From contig NZ_JAQEVU010000005.1 of the NCBI RefSeq assembly GCF_027694345.1, positions 124,001 to 188,000 on the forward strand: DNA of 64,000 nt, written 5' to 3'. This DNA is from Varibaculum timonense_A (GTDB lineage Bacteria; Actinomycetota; Actinomycetes; Actinomycetales; Actinomycetaceae). Below the pieces are notes generated by a model. The model had not been told where the DNA came from. It saw only the letters and a list, made by a program, of their open reading frames with translations, and made no database searches. Position numbers and translations under genes: made by a program. Of this stretch, positions 42,822 through 50,791 are shown piece after piece. The first letter of the stretch is position 1, and every line of letters begins with the position of its first letter.

Positions 42822-43201
42822 ACGGATTTGCGTTTTCGCAGCAGGATGTCCTCGCTATTCATGCTGCGGCAATCGTTCGGTTCGGCGGACTCGATGGAGT
42901 TCGCGATGAGGGGATTCTAAAGTCGGCGCTCGCACAGCCTTTCCAGACCTTCGGTGATGAACATTTGTACCCTGACCCAATTGAGAAGGCGTGCAGATAT
43001 GCATTTGGAATTATCTCCGGTCACCCATTCCTAGATGGAAACAAGAGAACTGGTGCCGCACTGTTAGGCACATATCTCAGAGTATCCGGTATAGATTTCA
43101 AACCTGATCATGCTTCATTTCTCGAGACTATTCTGGGTGTGGCGGATGGGGCTGTTGGATACAATGAGCTCGTACGTTGGGTCAGAAATGTAGTGGAGTG
43201 A
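42818..43201 (+). CDS. doc: Doc-family toxin (Fic fold)
   Basis: This 127-residue protein carries the Doc/Fic motif HPFLDGNKRTG starting at His69. Doc proteins phosphorylate EF-Tu rather than AMPylate, and the motif here has the Doc-type lysine. The N-terminal QQDVLAIHAAAIVRFGG and RDEGILKSALAQPFQTFG segments are also typical, and the length is normal. It is translationally coupled to the Phd-like gene. EF-Tu is encoded 14 kb upstream in this window, but that proximity is probably coincidental. Confidence 0.9.
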   Translation: MNGFAFSQQDVLAIHAAAIVRFGGLDGVRDEGILKSALAQPFQTFGDEHLYPDPIEKACRYAFGIISGHPFLDGNKRTGAALLGTYLRVSGIDFKPDHASFLETILGVADGAVGYNELVRWVRNVVE

Positions 43202-43252
43202 CCAAACCTCAGTTTTCGTGCCTGCGTAGGGGTATTTCTTGCCAGGTATGCT

Positions 43253-43352
43253 CGGGAACTAGGTTATCCTCCGACCCACGAACTTGATAATTACAAGGTC
43301 ATCTTTCGAGTTTTGCGCCCGCCTAGCAGACTGGGATAAAACCTAGTCCCCG
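43253..43352 (+). repeat. Palindromic double-hairpin element, copy F (divergent)
   Basis: Outer arms CGGGAACTAGGTT (43253-43265) and AACCTAGTCCCCG (43340-43352) pair with one mismatch. The inside keeps CCTCCGACCCA, a small ACTTG/CAAGGT hairpin and TTTTGCGCCCGCCTAGCAGACTGGGATAAAA-like core text, aligning with copies A-D despite unrelated stems. Confidence 0.65.
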
Positions 43353-43381
43353 CGCGGAGATGTGGAACGTGACGCGTAAAA

Positions 43382-43492
43382 GCACGAGGGCGGATTTATG
43401 CCGAAGGGTAGGCTTCGGGCACTAAATCCGTGAAAATGCCAGAGCATTTTCCGGATTTCGGGGCGCGAGGCAAAATTCGCCCTCTTGCGTGC
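43382..43492 (-). repeat. Palindromic double-hairpin element, copy E (opposite orientation)
   Basis: Outer arms GCACG plus AGGGCGGA on the left and TTCGCCCT plus CGTGC on the right, separated by a bulge. Inner hairpin AATCCGTGAAAATGC with GCATTTTCCGGATT. The core ATGCCGAAGGGTAGG, GGGC and GAGGCAAAA matches the reverse complement of copies A-D. Confidence 0.7.
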
Positions 43493-43765
43493 GGCAACGA
43501 AGTCCAGTGGGGCAGGGGAACACACGCGTCCTCGGGCAGCAAAAATCGGCAAAATGAACGTCGCGACACGCCCGGACGCGGGTACGTGGGGTCATTCACA
43601 TGAGCGCAGCTTGAAAGGGTGTTTGACAGCGCGTTAAAGTAGTTTACTGGCTCTAGTTGAAAGGTGCGCTTGCGTACCCGCTCTTCTAGTGTTCGGCAGC
43701 AAGAATGCAGGAATCAACGCGTGCCCGGCGGAAAATATCGCGGGGAACAGCTAAGAGACCTCCAA

Positions 43766-43832
43766 GTAAGTTTCAAAGATACTTACCTGCTTGTCGCCGA
43801 CCAGATTCGTTCAGGCTAATCTGGTGCAAGCA
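43766..43832 (+). promoter_or_regulatory. Structured leader of the S10 operon
   Basis: GTAAGT/ACTTAC (43766-43771 and 43781-43786) forms one hairpin. A second is nested: TGCTTG (43788-43793) with CAAGCA (43827-43832) encloses ACCAGATT (43800-43807) with AATCTGGT (43818-43825). TTGACA at 43623-43628 is a likely -35, but no convincing -10 follows at 17 bases. The hairpins lie 70-140 bases before rpsJ, where S10 leaders commonly sense free L4; whether this one does is unknown. Confidence 0.5.
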
Positions 43833-43903
43833 AGGGAATGAAATCCCCTGGTAGGCCCGGGAAAACCGGGGAAACATCTACGGAAAAAGAAGAGGTAGAC
43901 GGA

Positions 43904-44212
43904 ATGGCGGGACAGAAAATCCGCATCCGGCTGAAGTCATATGACCACCAGGTCATTGACTCGTCCGCAAAGAAAATCGTGGATACGGTTCAGCGTGCGG
44001 GCGCTACTGTGGTAGGCCCAGTGCCGTTGCCGACCGAAAAGAACACTTTCACCGTGATTCGGTCGCCCCACAAGTACAAGGACAGCCGGGAGCAGTTTGA
44101 AATGCGTACGCACAAACGGCTCATTGACATTGTTGACCCCACGCCCAAGGCAGTTGATTCGCTAATGCGTCTCGATTTGCCCGCTGACGTAAATATCGAG
44201 ATTAAACTCTAA
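43904..44212 (+). CDS. rpsJ: 30S ribosomal protein S10
   Basis: This 102-residue protein begins AGQKIRIRLKSYDHQVIDSSA and contains VVGPVPLPTEKNTFTVIRSPHK and EQFEMRTHKRLIDI, invariant S10 text. A GTG-or-ATG frame extends upstream to 43838 but lacks S10 similarity; the ATG at 43904 has AGAGGT in front and gives the family length. First gene of the S10 cluster. S10 is also the NusE antitermination factor. Confidence 0.98.
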   Translation: MAGQKIRIRLKSYDHQVIDSSAKKIVDTVQRAGATVVGPVPLPTEKNTFTVIRSPHKYKDSREQFEMRTHKRLIDIVDPTPKAVDSLMRLDLPADVNIEIKL

Positions 44213-44223
44213 GGAAATAAATT

Positions 44224-44892
44224 ATGACCACGCAGACCCAGCCGGCTGCCGCAGTACCCACCAGGGCACTTCTCGGCCGCAAGCTAGGCATGACCCAAGT
44301 TTGGGATCAGGACGGAAAAGTCGTTCCCATCACCGTCGTGCAGGTCGACAAGAACGTGGTGACTCAGGTTCGCAACCAAGAAACTGACGGCTACAGCGCC
44401 ATCCAAATCGGTTTCGGCGAAATCGACAAACGTAAAGTCACCAAGCCCCTTGCCGGCCATTTTGAAAAAGCAGGAGTTACCCCCCGCCGCCATCTGGTAG
44501 AGGTACGTACCGCCGAAAACGAGGAATTCGCCCTCGGACAGGAACTTGCCGCTGACCTTTTCGAGGTCGGGCAAAAGGTAGACGTTACCGGAACCACCAA
44601 AGGTAAAGGTTTCGCCGGGGTTATGAAACGTCACGGCTTCGCCGGCGTTTCCGCTTCACATGGTGCACACCGCAACCACCGTAAGCCCGGTTCAATCGGC
44701 GCTTGCGCCACCCCCGGACGCGTATTCAAAGGTTTACGCATGGCCGGACGTATGGGCGGAGATCGTCGCACCATCCAAAATCTTAAAGTTCAGGCTCTTG
44801 ATGTCGAAAAAGGCATCCTCTTATTAACCGGGGCTATTCCCGGACCTAAGGGTGGTATTGTCCTGATTCGCAGCGCAGTGAAAGGTGCGTGA
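44224..44892 (+). CDS. rplC: 50S ribosomal protein L3
   Basis: This 222-residue protein has LLGRKLGMTQVWDQDGKVVPITVVQ, the central KGKGFAGVMKRHGFAG loop that reaches toward the peptidyl-transferase centre, and MAGRMGGDRRTIQNL. The N-terminal ten residues (TTQTQPAAAV) are an actinobacterial-type extension. AAGGAAATAA precedes the ATG. Its stop overlaps the rplD start region. Confidence 0.97.
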   Translation: MTTQTQPAAAVPTRALLGRKLGMTQVWDQDGKVVPITVVQVDKNVVTQVRNQETDGYSAIQIGFGEIDKRKVTKPLAGHFEKAGVTPRRHLVEVRTAENEEFALGQELAADLFEVGQKVDVTGTTKGKGFAGVMKRHGFAGVSASHGAHRNHRKPGSIGACATPGRVFKGLRMAGRMGGDRRTIQNLKVQALDVEKGILLLTGAIPGPKGGIVLIRSAVKGA

Positions 44893-44894
44893 TT

Positions 44895-45539
44895 ATGACT
44901 AATCTTTCGCTAAGCATCACCGATCCCGCTGGCAAAGAAACCGGCACTATTGACTTGCCTGCCAGCCTATTTGATCGTGACCCCAATATTCCCTTGATGC
45001 ACCAGGTAGTTAATGCCCAGCTTGCCGCTGCTCGGCAAGGGACCCACGCGACCAAGACCCGTGGTCAGGTACGCGGCGGTGGCAAGAAGCCGTGGCGGCA
45101 AAAGGGAACTGGTCGGGCTCGTCAAGGCTCTATCCGCGCTCCGCAATGGCGTGGCGGTGGGGTAGTACACGGTCCGCAACCTCGTGACTACTCGCAGCGC
45201 ACCCCCAAGAAGATGAAAGCAGCGGCTCTCGCCTGTGCCCTATCCGATCGGGTACGTAAAGACCGTATGCACCTGGTGACTGCGCTAGTTGATGTGGAAA
45301 CTCCCTCGACTAAAGCGGGACGTAAACATATCGAATCCCTAGTAGAGCAGCGTTACGCCCTAGTAGTGCTTACCCGCTCCGAAGAAGAACAGGTATTGTC
45401 GGTGCGCAACCTACCTCAGGTACACCTGCTGATGGTTGATCAGCTCAACACCTATGATGTGCTCAACAACGAGGACATCATCTTCACAGAGGCTGCTATT
45501 CGCCAGTTCATCTCCGACAAGACCGGACAGGAGGCGTAA
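44895..45539 (+). CDS. rplD: 50S ribosomal protein L4
   Basis: This 214-residue protein has the L4 loop THATKTRGQVRGGGKKPWRQ and GTGRARQGSIRAPQWRGGG, which line the exit tunnel. I start at ATG 44895 (AAAGGTG nine bases upstream) rather than the GTG at 44889 that overlaps the rplC stop. L4 is the usual autoregulator of S10 operons. Five bases separate it from rplW. Confidence 0.96.
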   Translation: MTNLSLSITDPAGKETGTIDLPASLFDRDPNIPLMHQVVNAQLAAARQGTHATKTRGQVRGGGKKPWRQKGTGRARQGSIRAPQWRGGGVVHGPQPRDYSQRTPKKMKAAALACALSDRVRKDRMHLVTALVDVETPSTKAGRKHIESLVEQRYALVVLTRSEEEQVLSVRNLPQVHLLMVDQLNTYDVLNNEDIIFTEAAIRQFISDKTGQEA

Positions 45540-45543
45540 CAAA

Positions 45544-45849
45544 ATGGCACTAGAGGTTACAAAGAACCCGCGGGATATTATTTACCGCCCAATCGTCTCG
45601 GAAAAAGCCTATGGGCTAATGGATCTCGGAAAATATACTTTCGAGGTAGACCCGAAAGCTAATAAGACCGAGATTCGGATTGCTATCGAAAAAATCTTCG
45701 ATGTAAAAGTAAAGACCGTAAATACGATTGCGCGCAAAGGCAAGCGGGTACGTACCCGCACCGGCTATGGCAAACGCAAAGATTGCAAACGAGCCATCGT
45801 TACCCTAGCCGAAGGCACAATCGATATCTTCAACGAAACGACTGCGTAA
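45544..45849 (+). CDS. rplW: 50S ribosomal protein L23
   Basis: From ATG 45544 this is a normal 101-residue L23: NPRDIIYRPIVSEKAYGLMD, YTFEVDPKANKTEIRIAIEKIFDVKV and TRTGYGKRKDCKRAIVTL. The frame is open further upstream within rplD, but similarity begins here, with GGAGGCGTAACAAA just before the ATG. L23 docks trigger factor and SRP at the tunnel exit. Confidence 0.97.
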   Translation: MALEVTKNPRDIIYRPIVSEKAYGLMDLGKYTFEVDPKANKTEIRIAIEKIFDVKVKTVNTIARKGKRVRTRTGYGKRKDCKRAIVTLAEGTIDIFNETTA

Positions 45850-45864
45850 AGGGGTGAACAAGTA

Positions 45865-46701
45865 ATGGGTATTCGAAAATACAAGCCGACTACTCCCGGT
45901 CGCCGTTTCGCATCGGTATCTGACTTCGCGGAAATCACCCGCGACCACCCGGAGAAGTCCCTGCTGCGTCCTATCCACAAAACTGGTGGACGTAACAATG
46001 ACGGTCGCATCACTTCCCGCCGGCGTGGCGGGGGACATAAGCGCCGTTACCGCGTGATTGATTTCCGTCGTCACGACAAAGATGGGGTGCCCGCAAAGGT
46101 TGCCCACATCGAATATGATCCGAACCGCAGCGCAAATATCGCCCTCCTGCACTATGCAGATGGCGACAAGCGTTACATCATTGCCCCGAATAAACTGCAT
46201 CAGGGCGATGTCATCGAGCAAGGACCGACCGCGGATATCAAACCCGGCAACTGCTTACCGCTAACCAACATTCCGTTGGGTACCGTGGTTCACGCCGTAG
46301 AGATGCGTCCAGGCGGGGGAGCGAAAATCGCCCGCAGTGCTGGGGTATCTGTGCAGCTGGTAGCCAAGGAAGGTAAATACGCTCAGCTACGTATGCCCTC
46401 CGGTGAAATCCGTAACGTTGAGGTTGCTTGCCGCGCCACCATCGGCGAGGTCGGTAACTCTGATCACGGCAATATCACTTGGGGTAAAGCCGGGCGTATG
46501 CGCTGGAAAGGCAAGCGTCCCAAGGTACGTGGTGTGGTAATGAACCCGGTTGATCACCCCCATGGCGGTGGTGAAGGTCGCACTTCTGGCGGTCGTCACC
46601 CGGTTAGCCCCTGGGGTAAGCCCGAAGGTCGTACCCGTCGTCCGAATAAAGCTAGCGACAAACTTATCGTGCGTCGTCGTAAGACCGGCAAGAAGCGTTA
46701 G
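45865..46701 (+). CDS. rplB: 50S ribosomal protein L2
   Basis: This 278-residue protein is full length, with GIRKYKPTTPGRR at the start, RNNDGRITSRRRGGGHKRRYR, and the C-terminal MNPVDHPHGGGEGRT carrying the conserved histidine near the peptidyl-transferase centre, then the KASDKLIVRRRK tail. GGGGTGAACAAGTA precedes the ATG. It belongs to the S10 cluster with short spacings on both sides. Confidence 0.98.
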   Translation: MGIRKYKPTTPGRRFASVSDFAEITRDHPEKSLLRPIHKTGGRNNDGRITSRRRGGGHKRRYRVIDFRRHDKDGVPAKVAHIEYDPNRSANIALLHYADGDKRYIIAPNKLHQGDVIEQGPTADIKPGNCLPLTNIPLGTVVHAVEMRPGGGAKIARSAGVSVQLVAKEGKYAQLRMPSGEIRNVEVACRATIGEVGNSDHGNITWGKAGRMRWKGKRPKVRGVVMNPVDHPHGGGEGRTSGGRHPVSPWGKPEGRTRRPNKASDKLIVRRRKTGKKR

Positions 46702-46715
46702 GCAGGAGATAAATC

Positions 46716-46997
46716 ATGGCACGTAGCCTAAAGAAAGGTCCTTTCGTCGACGACCACTTGATGAAAAAAGTCGACGCTCTGAATGACGCCAATAAAAAGT
46801 CGGTTATCAAGACCTGGTCACGCCGCTCTATGATTACCCCCGATTTTATTGGACACACCATTGCGGTACACGATGGACGCAAACACGTTCCCGTGTACGT
46901 AACTGAAAACATGGTTGGGCACAAGCTGGGCGAATTCGCTCCCACTCGTACCTTCCGTGGACATGACAAGGACGACCGTAAGGCACGCCGCCGTTAG
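46716..46997 (+). CDS. rpsS: 30S ribosomal protein S19
   Basis: This 93-residue protein begins ARSLKKGPFVDDHLMKKVDALN and includes IKTWSRRSMITPDFIGHTIAVHDGR-type text (seen in short blocks) and GHKLGEFAPTRTFRGH. Length is typical. AGGAGATAA precedes the ATG. It forms a complex with S13 in the small-subunit head. Confidence 0.97.
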   Translation: MARSLKKGPFVDDHLMKKVDALNDANKKSVIKTWSRRSMITPDFIGHTIAVHDGRKHVPVYVTENMVGHKLGEFAPTRTFRGHDKDDRKARRR

Positions 46998-47024
46998 GCG
47001 CGCCGGAAGAGAAAGAAGGCAAAG

Positions 47025-47393
47025 ATGGAAGGCATGGCGAAAGCGCGGTTCGTGCGCTCTACGCCGCAGAAGTCGCGTCGCGTCGTGAACCTGATTCGCG
47101 GCAAGAACGCCCTCGAGGCCTACGACATCCTGCGTTTCGCTCCCCAAGCGGTCGCAACCGATGTTCGTAAGGTACTTCGCAGCGCAATGTATAACGCCGC
47201 CGCTAAGGCAAATCGGTCTGGTGAAAAAGATACGTTTGCGGAACTGACCGTTTCGCTAGCGTACGTAGATGAAGGTCCTACGATGAAACGCTTCCGTCCT
47301 CGTGCTCAAGGGCGCGCAGGTCGGATTCTCAAGCGGACCAGCCATATTACGATTGTAGTTTCTGACGGCAAACAGGAAGAGGAGAACGACTAA
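47025..47393 (+). CDS. rplV: 50S ribosomal protein L22
   Basis: This 122-residue protein has AKARFVRSTPQKSRRVVNLIRGK, and the beta-hairpin region EGPTMKRFRPRAQGRAGRI whose tip lines the exit tunnel. A start at an in-frame ATG three codons later (EGMAK) is possible. Its TAA overlaps the rpsC ATG by one base. Confidence 0.96.
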   Translation: MEGMAKARFVRSTPQKSRRVVNLIRGKNALEAYDILRFAPQAVATDVRKVLRSAMYNAAAKANRSGEKDTFAELTVSLAYVDEGPTMKRFRPRAQGRAGRILKRTSHITIVVSDGKQEEEND

Positions 47394-48304
47394 TGGGACA
47401 AAAGGTAAGCCCTACCGGTTTTCGGTTAGGTATCACCACCGATCACCGTTCCCGCTGGTTCTCGGACTCCACTAAGCCGGGACAGCGTTACAGCGATTTC
47501 GTTAAAGAAGATGTGAAAATTCGTCGGCTCATGGAAAAGAGCTTAGAGCGGGCGGGTATTTCAAAGATTGATATTGAGCGCACCCGTGACCGGGTTCGTG
47601 TGGATTTGCATACCGCCCGCCCCGGTATCGTTATTGGTCGGCGCGGTGCAGAAGCAGATCGTCTACGTGGCGATTTGGAGAAACTCACCGGTAAGCAGGT
47701 GCAGCTGAACATTCTTGAGGTTAAGAACCCCGAGATTGATGCCCAGCTGGTGGCACAGGGTATCGCCGAGCAGCTGGCTGCGCGCGTGTCGTTTAGGCGC
47801 GCAATGCGCAAAGGTATGCAGTCGGCGCTGCGCGGTGGTGCTCTGGGTATCCGGGTGCAGTGCTCGGGTCGTCTAGGCGGGGCAGAAATGTCGCGTTCAG
47901 AGTTCTACCGTGAAGGTCGAGTTCCGTTGCACACGCTACGCGCCCTTATCGATTACGGTTTCTATGAAGCTCACACTACTTTCGGACGCATTGGCGTTAA
48001 AGTATGGATTTATAAGGGCGATTTGACCGAGACGGAGTTCACCCGCAAGCAGGCTGAATCCTCAGGGCGTTCCGGACGCGGTTCCCGCAGAGGACGCGCT
48101 GGTCGTGATGGCTCTCGTTCCGGTCGGCGTTCGGCACGCACAGAGGGTCGCCAAGAAGGCGCTCCCCAAGCGGAAAAAGCCGAGAATGTAAGCTCGGAGG
48201 ATAAAACCGCCGAGAACGCAGTAAAAGACGATCAGGCTTTAGCCGCTAATAACGCTGTAGCTGAAGAGGCTGTGAAGCCCCAAGAAAACGGAACGGAGGA
48301 GTAA
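47393..48304 (+). CDS. rpsC: 30S ribosomal protein S3 with long charged C-terminal tail
   Basis: This 303-residue protein starts GQKVSPTGFRLGITTDHRSRW and has the KH-domain GIVIGRRGAEADRLR, followed by the family core to about residue 215. The last 85 residues form an Arg/Gly/Ser- then Glu/Ala-rich tail, as in many actinobacterial S3 proteins, and make it longer than the 233-residue E. coli form. S3 lines the mRNA entry tunnel. It is coupled to rplV and rplP. Confidence 0.97.
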   Translation: MGQKVSPTGFRLGITTDHRSRWFSDSTKPGQRYSDFVKEDVKIRRLMEKSLERAGISKIDIERTRDRVRVDLHTARPGIVIGRRGAEADRLRGDLEKLTGKQVQLNILEVKNPEIDAQLVAQGIAEQLAARVSFRRAMRKGMQSALRGGALGIRVQCSGRLGGAEMSRSEFYREGRVPLHTLRALIDYGFYEAHTTFGRIGVKVWIYKGDLTETEFTRKQAESSGRSGRGSRRGRAGRDGSRSGRRSARTEGRQEGAPQAEKAENVSSEDKTAENAVKDDQALAANNAVAEEAVKPQENGTEE

Positions 48305-48305
48305 C

Positions 48306-48725
48306 GTGTTAATTCCTCGTAGGACTAAATGGCGCAAACAGCATCGCCCTACTCGAAAAGGTGTGGCTAAGCGCGGTACTGAACTAGCATTCGGTGAATA
48401 CGGGATTCAGGCTCTAGATCACGCCTACATTACTAACCGGCAGATCGAGGCCGCTCGTATCGCTATGACCCGCTATATTAAGCGTGGCGGTAAAGTGTGG
48501 ATTAACATTTTCCCGGACCGTCCGCTGACGAAGAAACCGGCTGAAACTCGTATGGGTTCCGGTAAGGGTTCTCCCGAATGGTGGGTAGCTCCGGTTAAGC
48601 CCGGTCGCATTATGTTCGAATTAGCGGGTGTTTCTGAAGATGTAGCTCGTCAGGCAATGAGTCGTGCACAGCACAAGTTGCCGATTAAGACCCGTTTCAT
48701 TACCCGTGAAGGCGGTGATCAGTAA
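48306..48725 (+). CDS. rplP: 50S ribosomal protein L16
   Basis: This 139-residue protein starts at GTG with LIPRRTKWRKQHRPTRKG and has KRGGKVWINIFPDRPLTKKP and RMGSGKGSPEWWVAPVKPG. Full length. AACGGAGGAGTAAC lies immediately upstream at the rpsC end. Its TAA overlaps the rpmC ATG by one base. L16 helps organise the A-site tRNA region. Confidence 0.97.
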   Translation: MLIPRRTKWRKQHRPTRKGVAKRGTELAFGEYGIQALDHAYITNRQIEAARIAMTRYIKRGGKVWINIFPDRPLTKKPAETRMGSGKGSPEWWVAPVKPGRIMFELAGVSEDVARQAMSRAQHKLPIKTRFITREGGDQ

Positions 48726-48955
48726 TGGCAAAGGGCTTGAAAATGTCCGATTTGGATATGCTGGATGAAGAACAGCTGTCCAAGAAACTAGATGAAGCTA
48801 AGACTGAGCTGTTTAATCTGCGTTTTCAGCTGGCCACAGGTGCTGGTGAAGATCGCGGACAGATTGGGCAGCTACGTCGCGATATTGCCCGCATTTACAC
48901 TATCGCTAGAGAGCGGGAGCTCGGTATTCGTACCGCTCCGCAGGCTGAGGAGTAG
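48725..48955 (+). CDS. rpmC: 50S ribosomal protein L29
   Basis: This 76-residue protein has the two-helix L29 pattern: DEEQLSKKLDEAKTELFNLRFQLATG and QIGQLRRDIARIYTIARERE. It lies between rplP and rpsQ with one-base and five-base junctions. L29 sits beside L23 at the tunnel exit. Confidence 0.95.
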   Translation: MAKGLKMSDLDMLDEEQLSKKLDEAKTELFNLRFQLATGAGEDRGQIGQLRRDIARIYTIARERELGIRTAPQAEE

Positions 48956-48960
48956 GATTT

Positions 48961-49245
48961 ATGAGCGAAGAAACTGAGAAAACTGCTGTTGTAGAGCGTA
49001 ATCACCGCAAGGTGCTGCAGGGCTACGTGGTGTCCGACAAAATGGACAAGACGGTTGTCGTGCAGGTAGAAGATCGCGTTAAGCACCGCTTATACGGCAA
49101 GGTGATTAACCGTCGTAAGCGCTACAAGGTACATGACGAAAACAACGAATGCGGCATCGGTGACTTGGTACGGATTATGGAGACTCGTCCTTTATCCAAG
49201 ACTAAGCGCTGGCGGGTCAGCGAAATCATCGAGAAAGCTAAGTAG
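48961..49245 (+). CDS. rpsQ: 30S ribosomal protein S17
   Basis: This 94-residue protein contains RKVLQGYVVSDKMDKTVVVQVE, RVKHRLYGKVINRRKRYKVHDE and MET-RPLSKTKRWRVSEII, the OB-fold S17 sequence. GAGTAGG-type purines precede the ATG. It is last in this S10 cluster: no rplN follows, and a strong terminator lies 120 bases on. The same break after rpsQ is known in some other actinobacteria. Confidence 0.97.
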   Translation: MSEETEKTAVVERNHRKVLQGYVVSDKMDKTVVVQVEDRVKHRLYGKVINRRKRYKVHDENNECGIGDLVRIMETRPLSKTKRWRVSEIIEKAK

Positions 49246-49365
49246 CTTTTTGCGTGCAGGTAATCGAGTTTGTTGCTTTAAAACGCGCTGATGAAAACCA
49301 GATTGGTTTAGATGGCTAGCGTTTATAGGGGCTAATTAGCTCGATTTCCCTTAGCCGTAATAACT

Positions 49366-49406
49366 GGGGAGTTTCGTGGATGTTATCCACGAAACTCCCC
49401 TTTTTT
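49366..49406 (+). terminator. Rho-independent terminator after the S10 cluster
   Basis: Perfect 16-bp arms GGGGAGTTTCGTGGAT (49366-49381) and ATCCACGAAACTCCCC (49385-49400), a three-base loop and six T residues. In the rest of the 49246-49559 gap I see no gene, only the presumed promoter region and an AGGAG site before the next ATG. Confidence 0.96.
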
Positions 49407-49559
49407 ATCCCCACAGTTACTAAGAATGTTTGTATGTTAGGTCAAATGCTAGACAAGGAGAATACTTTTTGCTAGATTTTGGGGGTGCGGAACTAATCGC
49501 TGAGTGACATTAGTCCTCGCCCCTAAAAACAGCCAATGGAGGCTGAGTAAGGAGTATTT

Positions 49560-50759
49560 ATGGCAAATGCCAAAGAAATCGGGGTAGGGGTAATATCCCT
49601 AGGATGGATGGGGCGTCTACATACGCGTTCCTATAAAGCCATGTCGGAACTATTTCCCGAACTGGGCGCGAAGGTGCGTCTAGTCGTAGCCTGTGACCCG
49701 ATAGAAGAAACCCAAAGATTAGCGGTAGAAGTCCTTGGGTTCGAGAAAGCAGTCGCAGATTACCAGGAAGTCCTTTCAGACCCAGACGTCGACGTAGTAT
49801 CTATTTGTTCACCCAATTTCCTGCATTGCGAAATTGCAGTAGCTGCCGCTAAAGCCGGAAAACCATTTTGGATAGAGAAACCAATGGGTGTAAACGCTAC
49901 CGAATCTCGTGAAATTGCGCAGAAAGCCGCACAGGCAGGGTTAAATACCGCGGTTGGTTTCAACTATCGCCACACTCCCGCAATTGAACAGGCGCGCCAA
50001 CTCATAGCCGAAGGTAAACTAGGACGGATTACCAACGTTCGCTGCTGGTTAATAGCCGACTATGCCTCCAGTCCTCTCGGTCCGTACACCTGGCGTTACG
50101 ACCGAGAAAAAGCCGGTGCTGGGGTAGTTGGTGACCTAATGAGTCACGGAGCTGACCTGGTGCAATACATATTACGAGACCGCATCAGCGCAGTTTCAGC
50201 TCTGAGTGACACCTTCATCAAAGAACGTCCTATTCCCACCAAAGCCGGGGTGGGTCACAGCGGCTGGGAAGTTTCAGACGAAAAGAAAGAAGTTGGAAAC
50301 GAAGACTATGTCGCCATGATGGTGCGCTTTGACTCTGGCGTAGTTGGCACCTTGGAATCTTCCCGGGTAAGCGTAGGCCCGAGAGCCGAATATGTGGTCG
50401 AAGTATATGGTACCAAAGGCTCAGTTAGGTGGAATTTTGAGCACCTCAATGACCTAGAAGTATGTATTGGGCAAGACAATGGCGATATACACGGCTATGT
50501 CCGTTCCATGGCAAACCCACATTATCCACACTTCTCGCGGTTTCAACCCGGTGCAGGAACCTCAATGGGCTTTGACGATATGAAAGCTGTCGAATGTTAC
50601 CAGTTCCTTTCAGGAGTTCTAACTGGTAAACAGATAGCCCCTTCGGTAGCAGACGGCTGGTCAGCAGCAGAAATTGACCAGGCAACCGTCTCCTCAGCGG
50701 CAGACGGTCAATGGCATGAAGTAGCCAAAGTAAGTGGCGCTACCACCTTTGATAAATAA
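49560..50759 (+). CDS. Gfo/Idh/MocA-family NAD(P)-dependent oxidoreductase
   Basis: This 399-residue protein has a Rossmann start VGVISLGWMGRLHTRSY, the family EKP motif in FWIEKPMGVNA, and GVVGDLMSHGADLVQYI with the catalytic-type histidine. RYDREKAGAG and GAGTSMGFDDMK are in the C-terminal substrate domain. Relatives oxidise inositols, glucose or other polyols, or act on nucleotide sugars. The gene just downstream encodes a sugar porter, and together they suggest uptake and first oxidation of a polyol such as myo-inositol. The substrate is inferred only. The start has AAGGAG about six bases upstream. Confidence 0.85.
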   Translation: MANAKEIGVGVISLGWMGRLHTRSYKAMSELFPELGAKVRLVVACDPIEETQRLAVEVLGFEKAVADYQEVLSDPDVDVVSICSPNFLHCEIAVAAAKAGKPFWIEKPMGVNATESREIAQKAAQAGLNTAVGFNYRHTPAIEQARQLIAEGKLGRITNVRCWLIADYASSPLGPYTWRYDREKAGAGVVGDLMSHGADLVQYILRDRISAVSALSDTFIKERPIPTKAGVGHSGWEVSDEKKEVGNEDYVAMMVRFDSGVVGTLESSRVSVGPRAEYVVEVYGTKGSVRWNFEHLNDLEVCIGQDNGDIHGYVRSMANPHYPHFSRFQPGAGTSMGFDDMKAVECYQFLSGVLTGKQIAPSVADGWSAAEIDQATVSSAADGQWHEVAKVSGATTFDK

Positions 50760-50791
50760 TCCTTTTCAACCGCAACCAGAAAGCTAAATCC

